A DNA stretch of 12,053 nucleotides from JAGXIT01 sp964393815 (GCA_964393815.1 CAYMUP010000030.1:1-12053), one strand, 5' to 3'. Numbered from the stretch's first letter, positions 1-6,018 are shown. Numbers and translations: made by a program. Notes: generated by a model not told the origin, from the letters alone.

Positions 1-353
1 TCGGCAAGCTGACGCTTGCCGCCAATGCGTGGGTTGAACCTATGCGCCAGTGGCTAAAACAGGCGTTTGACCTCAATAGAATTGCAAAAAGCAACGGGCC
101 AAGCGCGATTAAACAGGCTTTTGCTGAAATAGAAGGATTGAACCTGTTTTTAGAGAACAAAAAAGCGCGGCTCTCGCCGCGCCCAATTTCCCATTTCCCC
201 CCTGAAAACATCTGGTCTGCTCTGCGCGCGACCAGAAAAAAAGCCGCCCTGGCGGGCGACAATTTCCCAATTTGTCCAATTTTGGTGGGCGATATAGGAT
301 TCGAACCTATCACCTCCACAACGTCAATGTGGCGCTCTAGCCAAATGAGCTAA
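1..353 (+). CDS. Large serine recombinase, C-terminal fragment
   Basis: 5'-truncated by the window edge; the reading frame starts at base 3 and stops at 351-353. The visible part (GKLTLAANAWVEP..., then a helix with WLKQAFDLNRIAKS, then GLNLFLENKKARLS and PPENIWSALRATRKKAAL) resembles the C-terminal segment after the zinc-ribbon of large serine recombinases common in CPR genomes. The catalytic serine domain is outside the window. Such enzymes catalyse site-specific integration, excision or inversion of DNA. The last ~20 residues (from about GDIGFEPI) are the translated antisense of the tRNA-Val gene at 283-359, so the natural C-terminus is probably the end of the ALAG-like stretch plus this tail. 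Family identity is from sequence pattern recognition only; the tRNA overlap is seen directly. Confidence 0.7.
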   Translation, partial: GKLTLAANAWVEPMRQWLKQAFDLNRIAKSNGPSAIKQAFAEIEGLNLFLENKKARLSPRPISHFPPENIWSALRATRKKAALAGDNFPICPILVGDIGFEPITSTTSMWRSSQMS

Positions 354-359
354 TCGCCC
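283..359 (-). tRNA. tRNA-Val (anticodon GAC), CCA encoded
   Basis: Read on the minus strand, all cloverleaf parts are present. The acceptor stem GGCGAT-type arm is a perfect 7 bp (GGGCGAT with ATCGCCC). The D-arm is GCTC/GAGC, the anticodon stem is CCACA/TGTGG with loop TTGACGT, and the T-arm is ATAGG-TTCGAAT-CCTAT. The anticodon is GAC, decoding valine GUC/GUU. The CCA end is encoded at 283-285; the body without CCA is 286-359. The gene lies antisense to the 3' end of the recombinase frame, the typical placement of a tRNA attachment site. Confidence 0.96.
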
Positions 360-366
360 AGAATTA
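340..366. repeat. 27-bp direct repeat, copy 1 (inside tRNA-Val)
   Basis: This segment covers the first 20 nt of tRNA-Val plus 7 nt upstream of it. It is repeated exactly at 468-494. The flanking bases differ on both sides of the two copies. It is a candidate attachment-site core. Confidence 0.85.
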
Positions 367-467
367 TGTCTGGTGTCTATCGAAGTGTTGTGCTGGAATG
401 TACTTTAGCATAGTTGGCTAGAGCGCCCTAGTGGCGAATTATTATAAACTCGCTTACGCTCGGACAG

Positions 468-494
468 GCCAAATGAGCTAATCGCCCAGAATTA
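468..494. repeat. 27-bp direct repeat, copy 2 (tRNA-Val 5' remnant)
   Basis: Exact second copy of 340-366, same orientation, offset by 128 bp. It carries only the 5' end of the tRNA and no complete cloverleaf, so it is a remnant. About 40 bp to its left (414-427) a 14-nt stretch, ttggctagagcgcc, matches the tRNA D-arm region 331-344 in inverted orientation. The scar therefore contains both direct and inverted pieces of the same tRNA. Confidence 0.85.
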
Positions 495-643
495 ATAGGT
501 TAACTCCGGTAGGCTGCCAGAACTATAACAAAAATCTACCTCTGTTTCAAGGTTTCAATCGGGCTAGAGATATCGTATAGGTATCTGGGCTATTGTTTTG
601 CGACATTGGTAGAACTACGTGAGCAGGGGGAGAGGATGACCAT

Positions 644-679
644 CTACAGTTTGTCATAGAGGCATATGACAAACTGTAG
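644..679. repeat. Perfect 15-bp inverted repeat with 6-nt loop
   Basis: The arms ctacagtttgtcata (644-658) and tatgacaaactgtag (665-679) are exactly complementary around gaggca. No T-run follows on either strand, so it is not a typical intrinsic terminator. It could be an operator, a recombinase-binding site or an RNA hairpin. It lies in the non-coding stretch after the recombinase/tRNA scar. Confidence 0.85.
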
Positions 680-720
680 TATTAAAACGCCATGAAAAGT
701 ATAAAAGTGGGGAAGGAGGG

Positions 721-737
721 TTATCCACTTATCCACA
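721..737 (+). promoter_or_regulatory. Two abutting DnaA-box-like 9-mers
   Basis: TTATCCACT (721-729) and TTATCCACA (729-737) share one base. The second equals the classical DnaA box and the first differs at its last base. No dnaA or dnaN gene and no AT-rich unwinding region is visible here. This may be a DnaA-regulated or element-borne site rather than the chromosomal origin, or chance. Confidence 0.4.
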
Positions 738-761
738 AGCTGCATCAAATTTCATGCAAAA

Positions 762-790
762 AAGTACTAGCCAAATGCGGCTAGGTACTT
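762..790. repeat. Hairpin just upstream of candidate small RNA
   Basis: aagtactagcc (762-772) can pair with ggctaggtactt (779-790) with one bulged base and a short loop. It abuts the TATACT box at 791-796, so it may overlap the promoter or be an operator. No T-run is present. Confidence 0.6.
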
Positions 791-890
791 TATACTAGTA
801 TGCGAGGTGAGGTTTTGCCGAGAGCGTTTTAAACGGTTCAAGCGAACCCCACAAAAGAAACGGACGTATTTGCGAGAGCGTCCGTTTTTT
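791..890 (+). ncRNA. Candidate small RNA with promoter and terminator
   Basis: A -10-like TATACT (791-796) predicts a start near 803; no good -35 is visible. The predicted ~88-nt RNA has a 7-of-8 stem GTGAGGTT (807-814) with AACCCCAC (845-852). It has an inner hairpin GGTTC-aagc-GAACC or CGTT/AACG as alternatives, and a 9-bp terminator stem (858-866 with 879-887) running into T-rich sequence. No known RNA class is recognised. It could instead be the leader of the small ORFs starting at 977. A very short frame (ATG 800, MRGEVLPRAF, stop) lies inside. Confidence 0.4.
858..890 (+). terminator. Rho-independent terminator
   Basis: The stem AAACGGACG/CGTCCGTTT (858-866, 879-887) has a 12-nt loop and continues into a TTTTTT run. 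It ends the transcript predicted from 803. Confidence 0.85.
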
Positions 891-941
891 GTTTGTAATG
901 AAAGGTTTGTTGTAGAAAGAGATGATTGTAGTACTTATGCT

Positions 942-969
942 TTGAAACCTAGCTGCCTAGAGCTATCCT
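942..969 (+). promoter_or_regulatory. Putative promoter for leaderless small ORF
   Basis: TTGAAA (942-947), 16-bp spacer, TATCCT (964-969), then 7 nt to the ATG at 977. The predicted transcription start coincides with the start codon, and no Shine-Dalgarno sequence is seen. Confidence 0.4.
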
Positions 970-976
970 AAAGTGT

Positions 977-1138
977 ATGAGAACATTTTTGACAGCAGTG
1001 AGCGGAATGGTTCACGGGGAAAAATTAGACGGAGAGGGTGCCGTAAGCTTTGAAGCAACAGAGCGAACAGAGAACGTGCTTCTAGGAGCGCGTATCGAAG
1101 AATTAACTGCTGCTCGTGCCTTGGTAAATGCATATTAG
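977..1138 (+). CDS. Small protein of unknown function (53 aa)
   Basis: The frame begins MRTFLTAVSG and ends ARALVNAY before TAG (1136-1138). The composition looks coding: mixed charged residues and a predicted helical C-terminal part (GARIEELTAARALV). There is no signal peptide or membrane segment and I recognise no family. There is no Shine-Dalgarno sequence; a -10-like box lies 7 nt upstream of the ATG. The next frame, at 1142, is in the same phase, so these two may be one gene split by an amber codon. It probably forms a unit with the nucleotidyltransferase-fold gene at 1408. Confidence 0.45.
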   Translation: MRTFLTAVSGMVHGEKLDGEGAVSFEATERTENVLLGARIEELTAARALVNAY

Positions 1139-1141
1139 GCA

Positions 1142-1387
1142 ATGCAGTGGAGCCAAGATGACCTTGGCTATAGAGGTGAGGTTACTAGGCGAGGGCGAGG
1201 GGTAGCGGCATTAGCCCCTTTAACCCCGACTTTAGTGGGTCACTTGGCTTTGACGACTGAAAGTGGTGGCCCGATGAATGGAGTAAGGCCTTCTAGGGAT
1301 GTGGTGACAGCTGACATGCCAGTATCTGTATTAGCTCGTGCATTTGCAGCCACCTGGCACGAAATAGAACTAGCTCGGTATTCTTAA
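1142..1387 (+). CDS. Small protein of unknown function (81 aa)
   Basis: The ATG lies 3 nt after the TAG of the preceding small ORF and in the same reading frame, with only a weak AGG for ribosome binding. The product begins MQWSQDDLGYRGEV and ends with a helical tail, MPVSVLARAFAATWHEIELA. The central part is rich in small residues, Pro and Thr. No family is recognised. Alternatives are an independent translationally coupled gene, or the 3' portion of a ~135-codon gene interrupted by TAG. A 20-bp gap separates its stop from the next ATG. Confidence 0.45.
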   Translation: MQWSQDDLGYRGEVTRRGRGVAALAPLTPTLVGHLALTTESGGPMNGVRPSRDVVTADMPVSVLARAFAATWHEIELARYS

Positions 1388-1407
1388 AAAGGGGCTTACT
1401 TTACGCT

Positions 1408-2298
1408 ATGGGCGTCATCTTTACGCAGGAGCAAGTCGAGAGGGGTAGAATCCCTCGGCTTGGAGACCATGCGGAGGCAATGGACGCTTTCTTAGCCCTG
1501 GTGAACCAGGATGGTCCCATAGAAGCGGCCTTGGGCTATGGCTCTACTGCGTACGGCAGGGCGACTCGCAGAAGTGATGTGGACCTGGCCATATTTTTTG
1601 ATGCTGACCGTGAAAGAGAGACAGTCGAGACGCTGAAGGACGTACAGGCAGAGCTTAGGCGGAGTGGGAACTTCGCACCATTAGAGATGCACATGGAAGA
1701 TGTGGTAGATCGGGGCATAAAACACGATGACCCACAGTACACCATGCACCTGATACGTACGGTACAAGAAAGGCCACAGTGGTCTGTAGGTAATCCTTTG
1801 CGTTTCTTGAGAGAGCCTAAGCTCCCGCACGAAGTTGTTATTCAGGATGCCAGAGATTTTCTTGATAGTAAGTGGCGCAAATTTTATAAAGCAGAGTTTG
1901 CAGAACGTATGGATTTCGGGGCGTATCAGCGGGCGCTCGAGTTTCCTGTGGCAGTTGGCCGTAAGGTCTTTTCTGTGTTGCAATTGTACGGTGGGACGGA
2001 ATTTGACACGGTAGACAAGGCTAACATGCAAGAAAAAGCGCTCGAGCAGCTAGAAATATGTAATGAAAACGGTGTTAGAACGGCCGAGAGGGTGCTGAGT
2101 CAGCATAAGCTATTGGTTTCTCGTGATAAAGAATATAGCGAATTAGTTGAAGACATTGTGACAGGACGTAGCTCCAAAGAAGGGCACGAGCTATGGCTCA
2201 CTAGTGGCTATCGAGTAGCGGTTGCAGCCGCAAGAGAATGTGCCTACGGGTGGCAACGTGTACTCGATTGCATGCTACAAGATATGATAAACTACTGA
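1408..2298 (+). CDS. Nucleotidyltransferase-fold protein (296 aa)
   Basis: The N-terminal domain has the polymerase-beta-type signature G45-S46-x3-G50 followed by SDVDLAIF (S56, D57, D59). A third acidic candidate lies in LEMHMED, which would complete the metal-binding triad. Proteins with this motif transfer nucleotides to small molecules (aminoglycosides), tRNA or proteins. The remaining ~170 residues look alpha-helical and may bind the acceptor substrate or act like a fused HEPN-type helical domain. No exact family is recognised. The start is ATG 1408, with a GGGG stretch rather far upstream (13-nt spacing). It follows two small unknown ORFs and precedes the thrS leader; the thrS promoter probably lies inside its 3' end. 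A toxin, resistance enzyme or tRNA-modifying role are all possible; the substrate cannot be read from sequence. Confidence 0.75.
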   Translation: MGVIFTQEQVERGRIPRLGDHAEAMDAFLALVNQDGPIEAALGYGSTAYGRATRRSDVDLAIFFDADRERETVETLKDVQAELRRSGNFAPLEMHMEDVVDRGIKHDDPQYTMHLIRTVQERPQWSVGNPLRFLREPKLPHEVVIQDARDFLDSKWRKFYKAEFAERMDFGAYQRALEFPVAVGRKVFSVLQLYGGTEFDTVDKANMQEKALEQLEICNENGVRTAERVLSQHKLLVSRDKEYSELVEDIVTGRSSKEGHELWLTSGYRVAVAAARECAYGWQRVLDCMLQDMINY

Positions 2299-2469
2299 GT
2301 AAGCAGTGAAGTGGACTCACCAACCACCGAGCTTCGTTGGTGTGGCGACAGGGTACGATAACCAAAGTCGCAAGAGTAAAACGCTTAGGTGGAACCCCCG
2401 GCAATCTGTTGGGCCCAAGCACGCGAGTAATGACAACATGTAGTCATCGACCGCGTGTTTTTTATTTTT
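2299..2469 (+). promoter_or_regulatory. T-box-type leader of thrS (transcriptional)
   Basis: The antiterminator can be drawn exactly. GCTTAGG (2383-2389) pairs with CCCAAGC (2414-2420) with one A·C mismatch. A 7-nt bulge UGGAACC (2390-2396) follows, matching the T-box UGGNACC that pairs with the tRNA acceptor end. Then CCC (2397-2399) pairs with GGG (2411-2413). The 3' strand overlaps the 5' arm of the terminator at 2417. Upstream are two hairpins. The first is CACCAAC (2318-2324) with GTTGGTG (2336-2342), whose 11-nt loop holds ACC, a Thr codon. The second is GCGAC (2345-2349) with GTCGC (2367-2371). Canonical Stem I is ~100 nt; here the whole upstream part is about 70 nt, so it is strongly reduced. 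A -10-like TATGAT (2283-2288) lies just upstream. Uncharged tRNA-Thr would favour antitermination. Confidence 0.75.
2417..2469 (+). terminator. Intrinsic terminator in thrS leader
   Basis: The outer stem AAGCACGCG (2417-2425) pairs with CGCGTGTTT (2452-2460) over 9 bp including one G·U. The inner stem is ATGAC/GTCAT (2430-2434, 2443-2447). It runs into TTTTTTATTTTT. It shares AAGC (2417-2420) with the antiterminator, so the two folds exclude each other. Confidence 0.85.
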
Positions 2470-2483
2470 ATAAGGGAGGAAAC

Positions 2484-4340
2484 ATGAGCGATCACGAAGA
2501 CAATTTGTATGCCATGCGGCATAGCCTAGCACATATTATGGCGGGGGCGGTGCAACGGCTGTGGCCAGGAGTAAAGCTGGGCGTCGGACCAGTGGTCGAA
2601 AATGGCTTTTACTATGATATTGACCTGGGGCCAGAGGTAAAACTCAGCGAGGAAGATTTTCCGCGCATCGAGGCAGAGATGCAGAAGATTATCAGCGAAA
2701 ACTACGCGTTTGAGCGAAGTGAAAAGTCGGTTGATGAGGCGATTGCCTGGGCACGCGAGGCAGAGCAGCCGTATAAAGAAGAGCTGCTAAACGACCTCAA
2801 GAGGGCAGGTACTACGGTAGCAAAAGACCTCGACGCCGACACACTTGGCGTGCAGGCTGAGGGCGACAGCGTTGTCGAGAGCGTGTCTTTTTACACCGAT
2901 GGCGACTTTACCGACCTTTGCCGGGGTCCTCATGTCGAATCTACGGGCAAAGTCGGAGCATTTAAGCTTATGCGCGTGGCGGGAGCCTATTGGCGCGGCA
3001 AAGACACCAATCCACAGATGCAGCGCGTCTACGGTGTGGCATTTGCGAGCCCAAAAGAACTGCGCCAGCACCTTGATATGCTCGAGGAGGCCAAAAAGCG
3101 TGATCACCGCAAGCTGGGCCAGGAGCTTGACCTCTTTGTTTTCTCTGATCTTGTCGGAGCGGGGCTACCCCTGTTTACGCCACGTGGTACGGCGCTCAAA
3201 AACTCCCTAGACATGTTTGTGCAGTCGCTGCGCGACGAAGCCGGTTTCGAGCAGGTCTCCATTCCCCATCTCACTAAAAAAGACCTCTACGAGCGAAGTG
3301 GCCACTGGAATAAGTTTAAAGACGAGCTTTTCCGTATGACTACCCGTGAGGGTCACGAGTTTGCTATGAAACCCATGAATTGCCCGCACCACACGCAGAT
3401 TTATGCGAGTCAGCCTCGTAGCTACCGCGATTTGCCCATACGCTACCGAGACACAACTATGGTCTACCGCGATGAGCAGAGTGGCGAGCTGGGGGGCTTA
3501 AGCCGTGTACGCGGTATTACGCAAGATGACGCCCACATTTTTGCCCGTGTAAGCCAAATAGAGGATGAAGCACGGGGGCTGTGGTCTATCATCGAGACCT
3601 TTTATAACGGTTGTGGGTTTGAGAAACTGCGCGTGCGGCTTTCGACACACGACCCCGAAAACATGGCCGGTTACGCTGGCGGCGCAGAGAAGTGGGAGTC
3701 AACCGTTGCGCAGCTGCGAGCGGTTATAGAGGAAAAAGTTGGAAATCATTACTTTACAGGGGTAGGCGAAGCGGCATTTTATGGCCCCAAGATAGACTTT
3801 ATGGCGCGCGATGCCATTGGCCGTGAGCACCAGCTTGCAACGATTCAGCTCGATTTCAACCAGCCTGAGGGCTTTGACCTGACGTGTACCAACGAGTCGG
3901 GTGAGCCAGAGCGTATCGTCATGCTGCACTGCGCCGTCATGGGTTCTCACGAGCGATTTCTCAGCGTTTACATTGAGCATACGGCTGGCAAGTTCCCCGT
4001 GTGGTGTGCGCCAGAGCAGGTAAGACTGCTGAGCGTCAACCAAGAGGAGTCAACCCTGGCGTTTGTGCGTGAGCTGCAGGCAAAGGGTAAAGCACTCGGG
4101 CTACGGGTAACGGTAGACAACAACAATGAGTCTGTCGGCAAAAAAATCCGTGCTGCCGAGACCTGGAAGGTACCCTATACACTTGTCATCGGCGAAAAAG
4201 AAATCGCTGGCGGTGACCTCTCGCCCCGCATTCGCAAAGACCTCGTCGACACTGATGAGCCAAAGTCACTATCAGTTGACGAGTTCCTGCGGACTATAGT
4301 GGCTGAGGTTACCATTAGAGCAAATAAGTCTACGATATAA
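2484..4340 (+). CDS. thrS: Threonyl-tRNA synthetase
   Basis: Charges tRNA-Thr with threonine in the cytoplasm; class II synthetase. The start is ATG 2484 because AAGGGAGG lies 4-5 nt upstream and the frame upstream crosses the leader terminator. The product is 618 aa. The editing domain has HSLAH (H13, H17) and DLCRGPHV, matching the HxxxH and C/H residues of bacterial ThrS editing sites. The catalytic core has MKPMNCPHH (zinc Cys), motif 2 YRDEQSGELGGLSRVRGITQDDAHIF (zinc His), LHCAVMGSHERF (zinc His plus motif 3), and a C-terminal anticodon-binding domain from about APEQVRLL. The N-terminal TGS domain present in E. coli ThrS (642 aa) is absent. It is the first gene after the T-box leader and heads the operon extending to miaA. 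Confidence 0.96.
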   Translation: MSDHEDNLYAMRHSLAHIMAGAVQRLWPGVKLGVGPVVENGFYYDIDLGPEVKLSEEDFPRIEAEMQKIISENYAFERSEKSVDEAIAWAREAEQPYKEELLNDLKRAGTTVAKDLDADTLGVQAEGDSVVESVSFYTDGDFTDLCRGPHVESTGKVGAFKLMRVAGAYWRGKDTNPQMQRVYGVAFASPKELRQHLDMLEEAKKRDHRKLGQELDLFVFSDLVGAGLPLFTPRGTALKNSLDMFVQSLRDEAGFEQVSIPHLTKKDLYERSGHWNKFKDELFRMTTREGHEFAMKPMNCPHHTQIYASQPRSYRDLPIRYRDTTMVYRDEQSGELGGLSRVRGITQDDAHIFARVSQIEDEARGLWSIIETFYNGCGFEKLRVRLSTHDPENMAGYAGGAEKWESTVAQLRAVIEEKVGNHYFTGVGEAAFYGPKIDFMARDAIGREHQLATIQLDFNQPEGFDLTCTNESGEPERIVMLHCAVMGSHERFLSVYIEHTAGKFPVWCAPEQVRLLSVNQEESTLAFVRELQAKGKALGLRVTVDNNNESVGKKIRAAETWKVPYTLVIGEKEIAGGDLSPRIRKDLVDTDEPKSLSVDEFLRTIVAEVTIRANKSTI

Positions 4341-4382
4341 AAACTATGAGCAGTATGTTTTTAAGATATTTCAGGGTATTGT

Positions 4383-5069
4383 ATGAACATGTCTCGATCT
4401 AAAAACCATGAGCTACTCTTTTTTGTTGACTTGGATGATACAGCCATAAACTCTGCGGATGGTTTTATGCGAATCTTTGCTAATGAGGGTTGGATGCCGG
4501 AAGGTAGCTACCCTGAGTATAGTGAGCATTGGGGTAATATCATGGGCGAACCACCCGAAGTTGTAAAAAAGAGAAGTGACTACATCTGGCAAAAGCAATT
4601 AGCATTAGACTTTGAGCCGTTGCCTGGGGCGGTTGAGGCGCTCAGACGCTTAAAACATGAAGGCCTGTACGGGCGTGAAATCACCCTATGGGGAGCAACA
4701 TCTAGACCGATTACATCTCGTGAGGTTACGCACAGCACAATTGATCGGCATTTTGCGGGGATTATTACTGATTGCGTTTTTGCTGGTTTCTACGACGGCC
4801 CACCACTAGAGGAGCACTACTTAGCTACGAAAGAGGCGTTGTATAGAGAGTACAAACCAGATGCGGTCTTTGATGATCAGGTAAAGCACGCGAATGGCGC
4901 TGTGTTCGCAGGTGTTGATGTACCTATTCACTTTGGGCTCCATATGCCCATTGTGCATGAAGAGTGCGTAAGTGGGGTGTTGCACGCAAGTGATTGGGCA
5001 GAGGCTGAGCAGCGTGTACGTGATGGATTCCGCTTCCTCGAGGTAAATAGGCCCATCTTACTGGGCTAA
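4383..5069 (+). CDS. HAD-superfamily phosphatase, 5'-nucleotidase-like
   Basis: The 228-aa haloacid-dehalogenase fold shows all four motifs. Motif I is DLDDT (D16, D18), motif II is ATS (T106/S107), motif III is K150 and motif IV is DD (D164, D165). The long insert after motif I (residues ~30-80) fits a C1 cap, and the layout resembles cytosolic deoxyribonucleotidases of the 5'(3')-nucleotidase type, which remove phosphate from (d)NMPs. The exact substrate is not determinable. The start is ATG 4383 with AGGG 6 nt upstream; ATG 4389 is an alternative. It begins 42 bp after thrS and ends 5 bp before a second HAD gene, so it is probably cotranscribed. Confidence 0.8.
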   Translation: MNMSRSKNHELLFFVDLDDTAINSADGFMRIFANEGWMPEGSYPEYSEHWGNIMGEPPEVVKKRSDYIWQKQLALDFEPLPGAVEALRRLKHEGLYGREITLWGATSRPITSREVTHSTIDRHFAGIITDCVFAGFYDGPPLEEHYLATKEALYREYKPDAVFDDQVKHANGAVFAGVDVPIHFGLHMPIVHEECVSGVLHASDWAEAEQRVRDGFRFLEVNRPILLG

Positions 5070-5074
5070 AAAGG

Positions 5075-5686
5075 ATGAAGAAACCGATAATTGCTGTTGA
5101 TATTGATGATGTGATTGCTGAGAGTACCGAGGCGTTTCGTAAGAAAGTCAACGTACACGCAGGGATTGATCTCAAGTCAGAGGACTACAAGGTAGAGGGG
5201 CCTTACTGGGGGTATTATGACCAAGTTTGGCGAGCACATGGCGTAGAGGGCCGCATAGACCGTGAGCAGATTTTTTTAGAGATGCACGAGAACCAGTCAC
5301 ATATACCGCTCATGCCGGGAGCGGCGTATGCGGTCGGCAGGCTGCAGGAGCGATTTGAAGTTGTGCTAGTTACCGCCCGGGATATTGAATGGGGTGAAGC
5401 CACCAAAGAGTGGCTGCGAAAGCAGCTTGGCTTTGACGCGCCAAGAGTCTATTTTAGCGAAGCACACAAAGGCGTTAACGGTGCCAAAACAAAGGGAGAA
5501 ATCTGTCTCGAGATTGGTGCCAGATGGATGATAGATGACAACCCTGGGCACTGCCAGACTGTGCTTGACCATGGGGTTACGGCCATACTTTTTGGTGAAT
5601 ACGGTTGGCACACTGATGTACCGTCAGGCACGGTACGGTGCAAAGACTGGCAGGCAGTTTTGGAGTATTTCGATGCAGCCGAGTGA
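5075..5686 (+). CDS. Second HAD-superfamily phosphatase/nucleotidase
   Basis: 203 aa. Motif I is DIDDV (D9, D11), motif II is VTAR (T100), a candidate motif III lysine is near AKTKGE (138-140) and motif IV is DDN (D154, D155). It has the same general architecture as the preceding protein, including an insert after motif I, so the pair may be diverged tandem paralogs acting on nucleotides or other phosphate monoesters. The ATG directly abuts the AAAAAGG purine run, giving unusually short Shine-Dalgarno spacing; translation may depend on coupling with the upstream gene, whose stop is 5 bp away. Its 3' end overlaps the next gene by 14 bp. Confidence 0.75.
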   Translation: MKKPIIAVDIDDVIAESTEAFRKKVNVHAGIDLKSEDYKVEGPYWGYYDQVWRAHGVEGRIDREQIFLEMHENQSHIPLMPGAAYAVGRLQERFEVVLVTARDIEWGEATKEWLRKQLGFDAPRVYFSEAHKGVNGAKTKGEICLEIGARWMIDDNPGHCQTVLDHGVTAILFGEYGWHTDVPSGTVRCKDWQAVLEYFDAAE

Positions 5687-6017
5687 GCTGGGGTTTAGGG
5701 AGCGGGTTGAGGCTGTGGTCGCGCAGATACCAGTGGGTAGGGTGATGACTTATGGACAGCTGGCGGCGCTCTGTGGCAACGCTCGAGCCGCTCGGATTGT
5801 CGGGGGCATTGCTCACTTTGGAGATCCAAACTTACCGTGGCAACGGGTGGTAAACAAGCAGGGTGGTCTAGCAGCGGGGTATCCCGGCGGCAGACCCGCG
5901 CATGCCGAACACCTTCGGGCAGAGGGCGTTGCAGTCTCAGACGACTATTTTGTTGATGTCCGTGTGCTACTTTGGTGGCCTGAAGCGCACGAGCCGCCTC
6001 AGCAGGAGCTATTGTAA
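5673..6017 (+). CDS. Alkyltransferase-like protein (ATL, MGMT family)
   Basis: 114 aa. The start is ATG 5673, overlapping the previous gene by 14 bp in another frame. The protein is homologous to the C-terminal DNA-binding domain of O6-alkylguanine-DNA alkyltransferases: VGRVMTYGQLAALCG, then RAARIVGG (recognition helix and arginine finger region), then PWQRVVN (55-61). In MGMT the equivalent is PCHRV with the acceptor cysteine. Here the cysteine is Trp56, so the protein should not transfer alkyl groups. ATL proteins instead bind O6-alkylguanine and hand it to nucleotide excision repair. It is tightly packed between a HAD gene and miaA. Confidence 0.9.
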   Translation: MQPSELGFRERVEAVVAQIPVGRVMTYGQLAALCGNARAARIVGGIAHFGDPNLPWQRVVNKQGGLAAGYPGGRPAHAEHLRAEGVAVSDDYFVDVRVLLWWPEAHEPPQQELL

Positions 6018-6018
6018 G

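Noticed and set aside
1..20. 7-bp perfect hairpin GGCAAGC-tgac-GCTTGCC
   Set aside because: It lies inside recombinase coding sequence and encodes ordinary residues; most likely incidental.
468..494. Second functional tRNA
   Set aside because: Only the first 20 nt of tRNA-Val are present; no anticodon or T-arm follows.
2337..2483. Upstream extension of thrS by about 49 codons
   Set aside because: It would translate through the T-box antiterminator and terminator; AAGGGAGG before ATG 2484 marks the real start.
5535..5672. Longer start for the alkyltransferase-like protein
   Set aside because: It overlaps most of the HAD gene's 3' end out of frame; family homology begins at about ATG 5673.
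5902..6018. Longer ATG start for miaA
   Set aside because: The extra residues come from the antiparallel frame of the ATL gene; the P-loop spacing fits GTG 6019.
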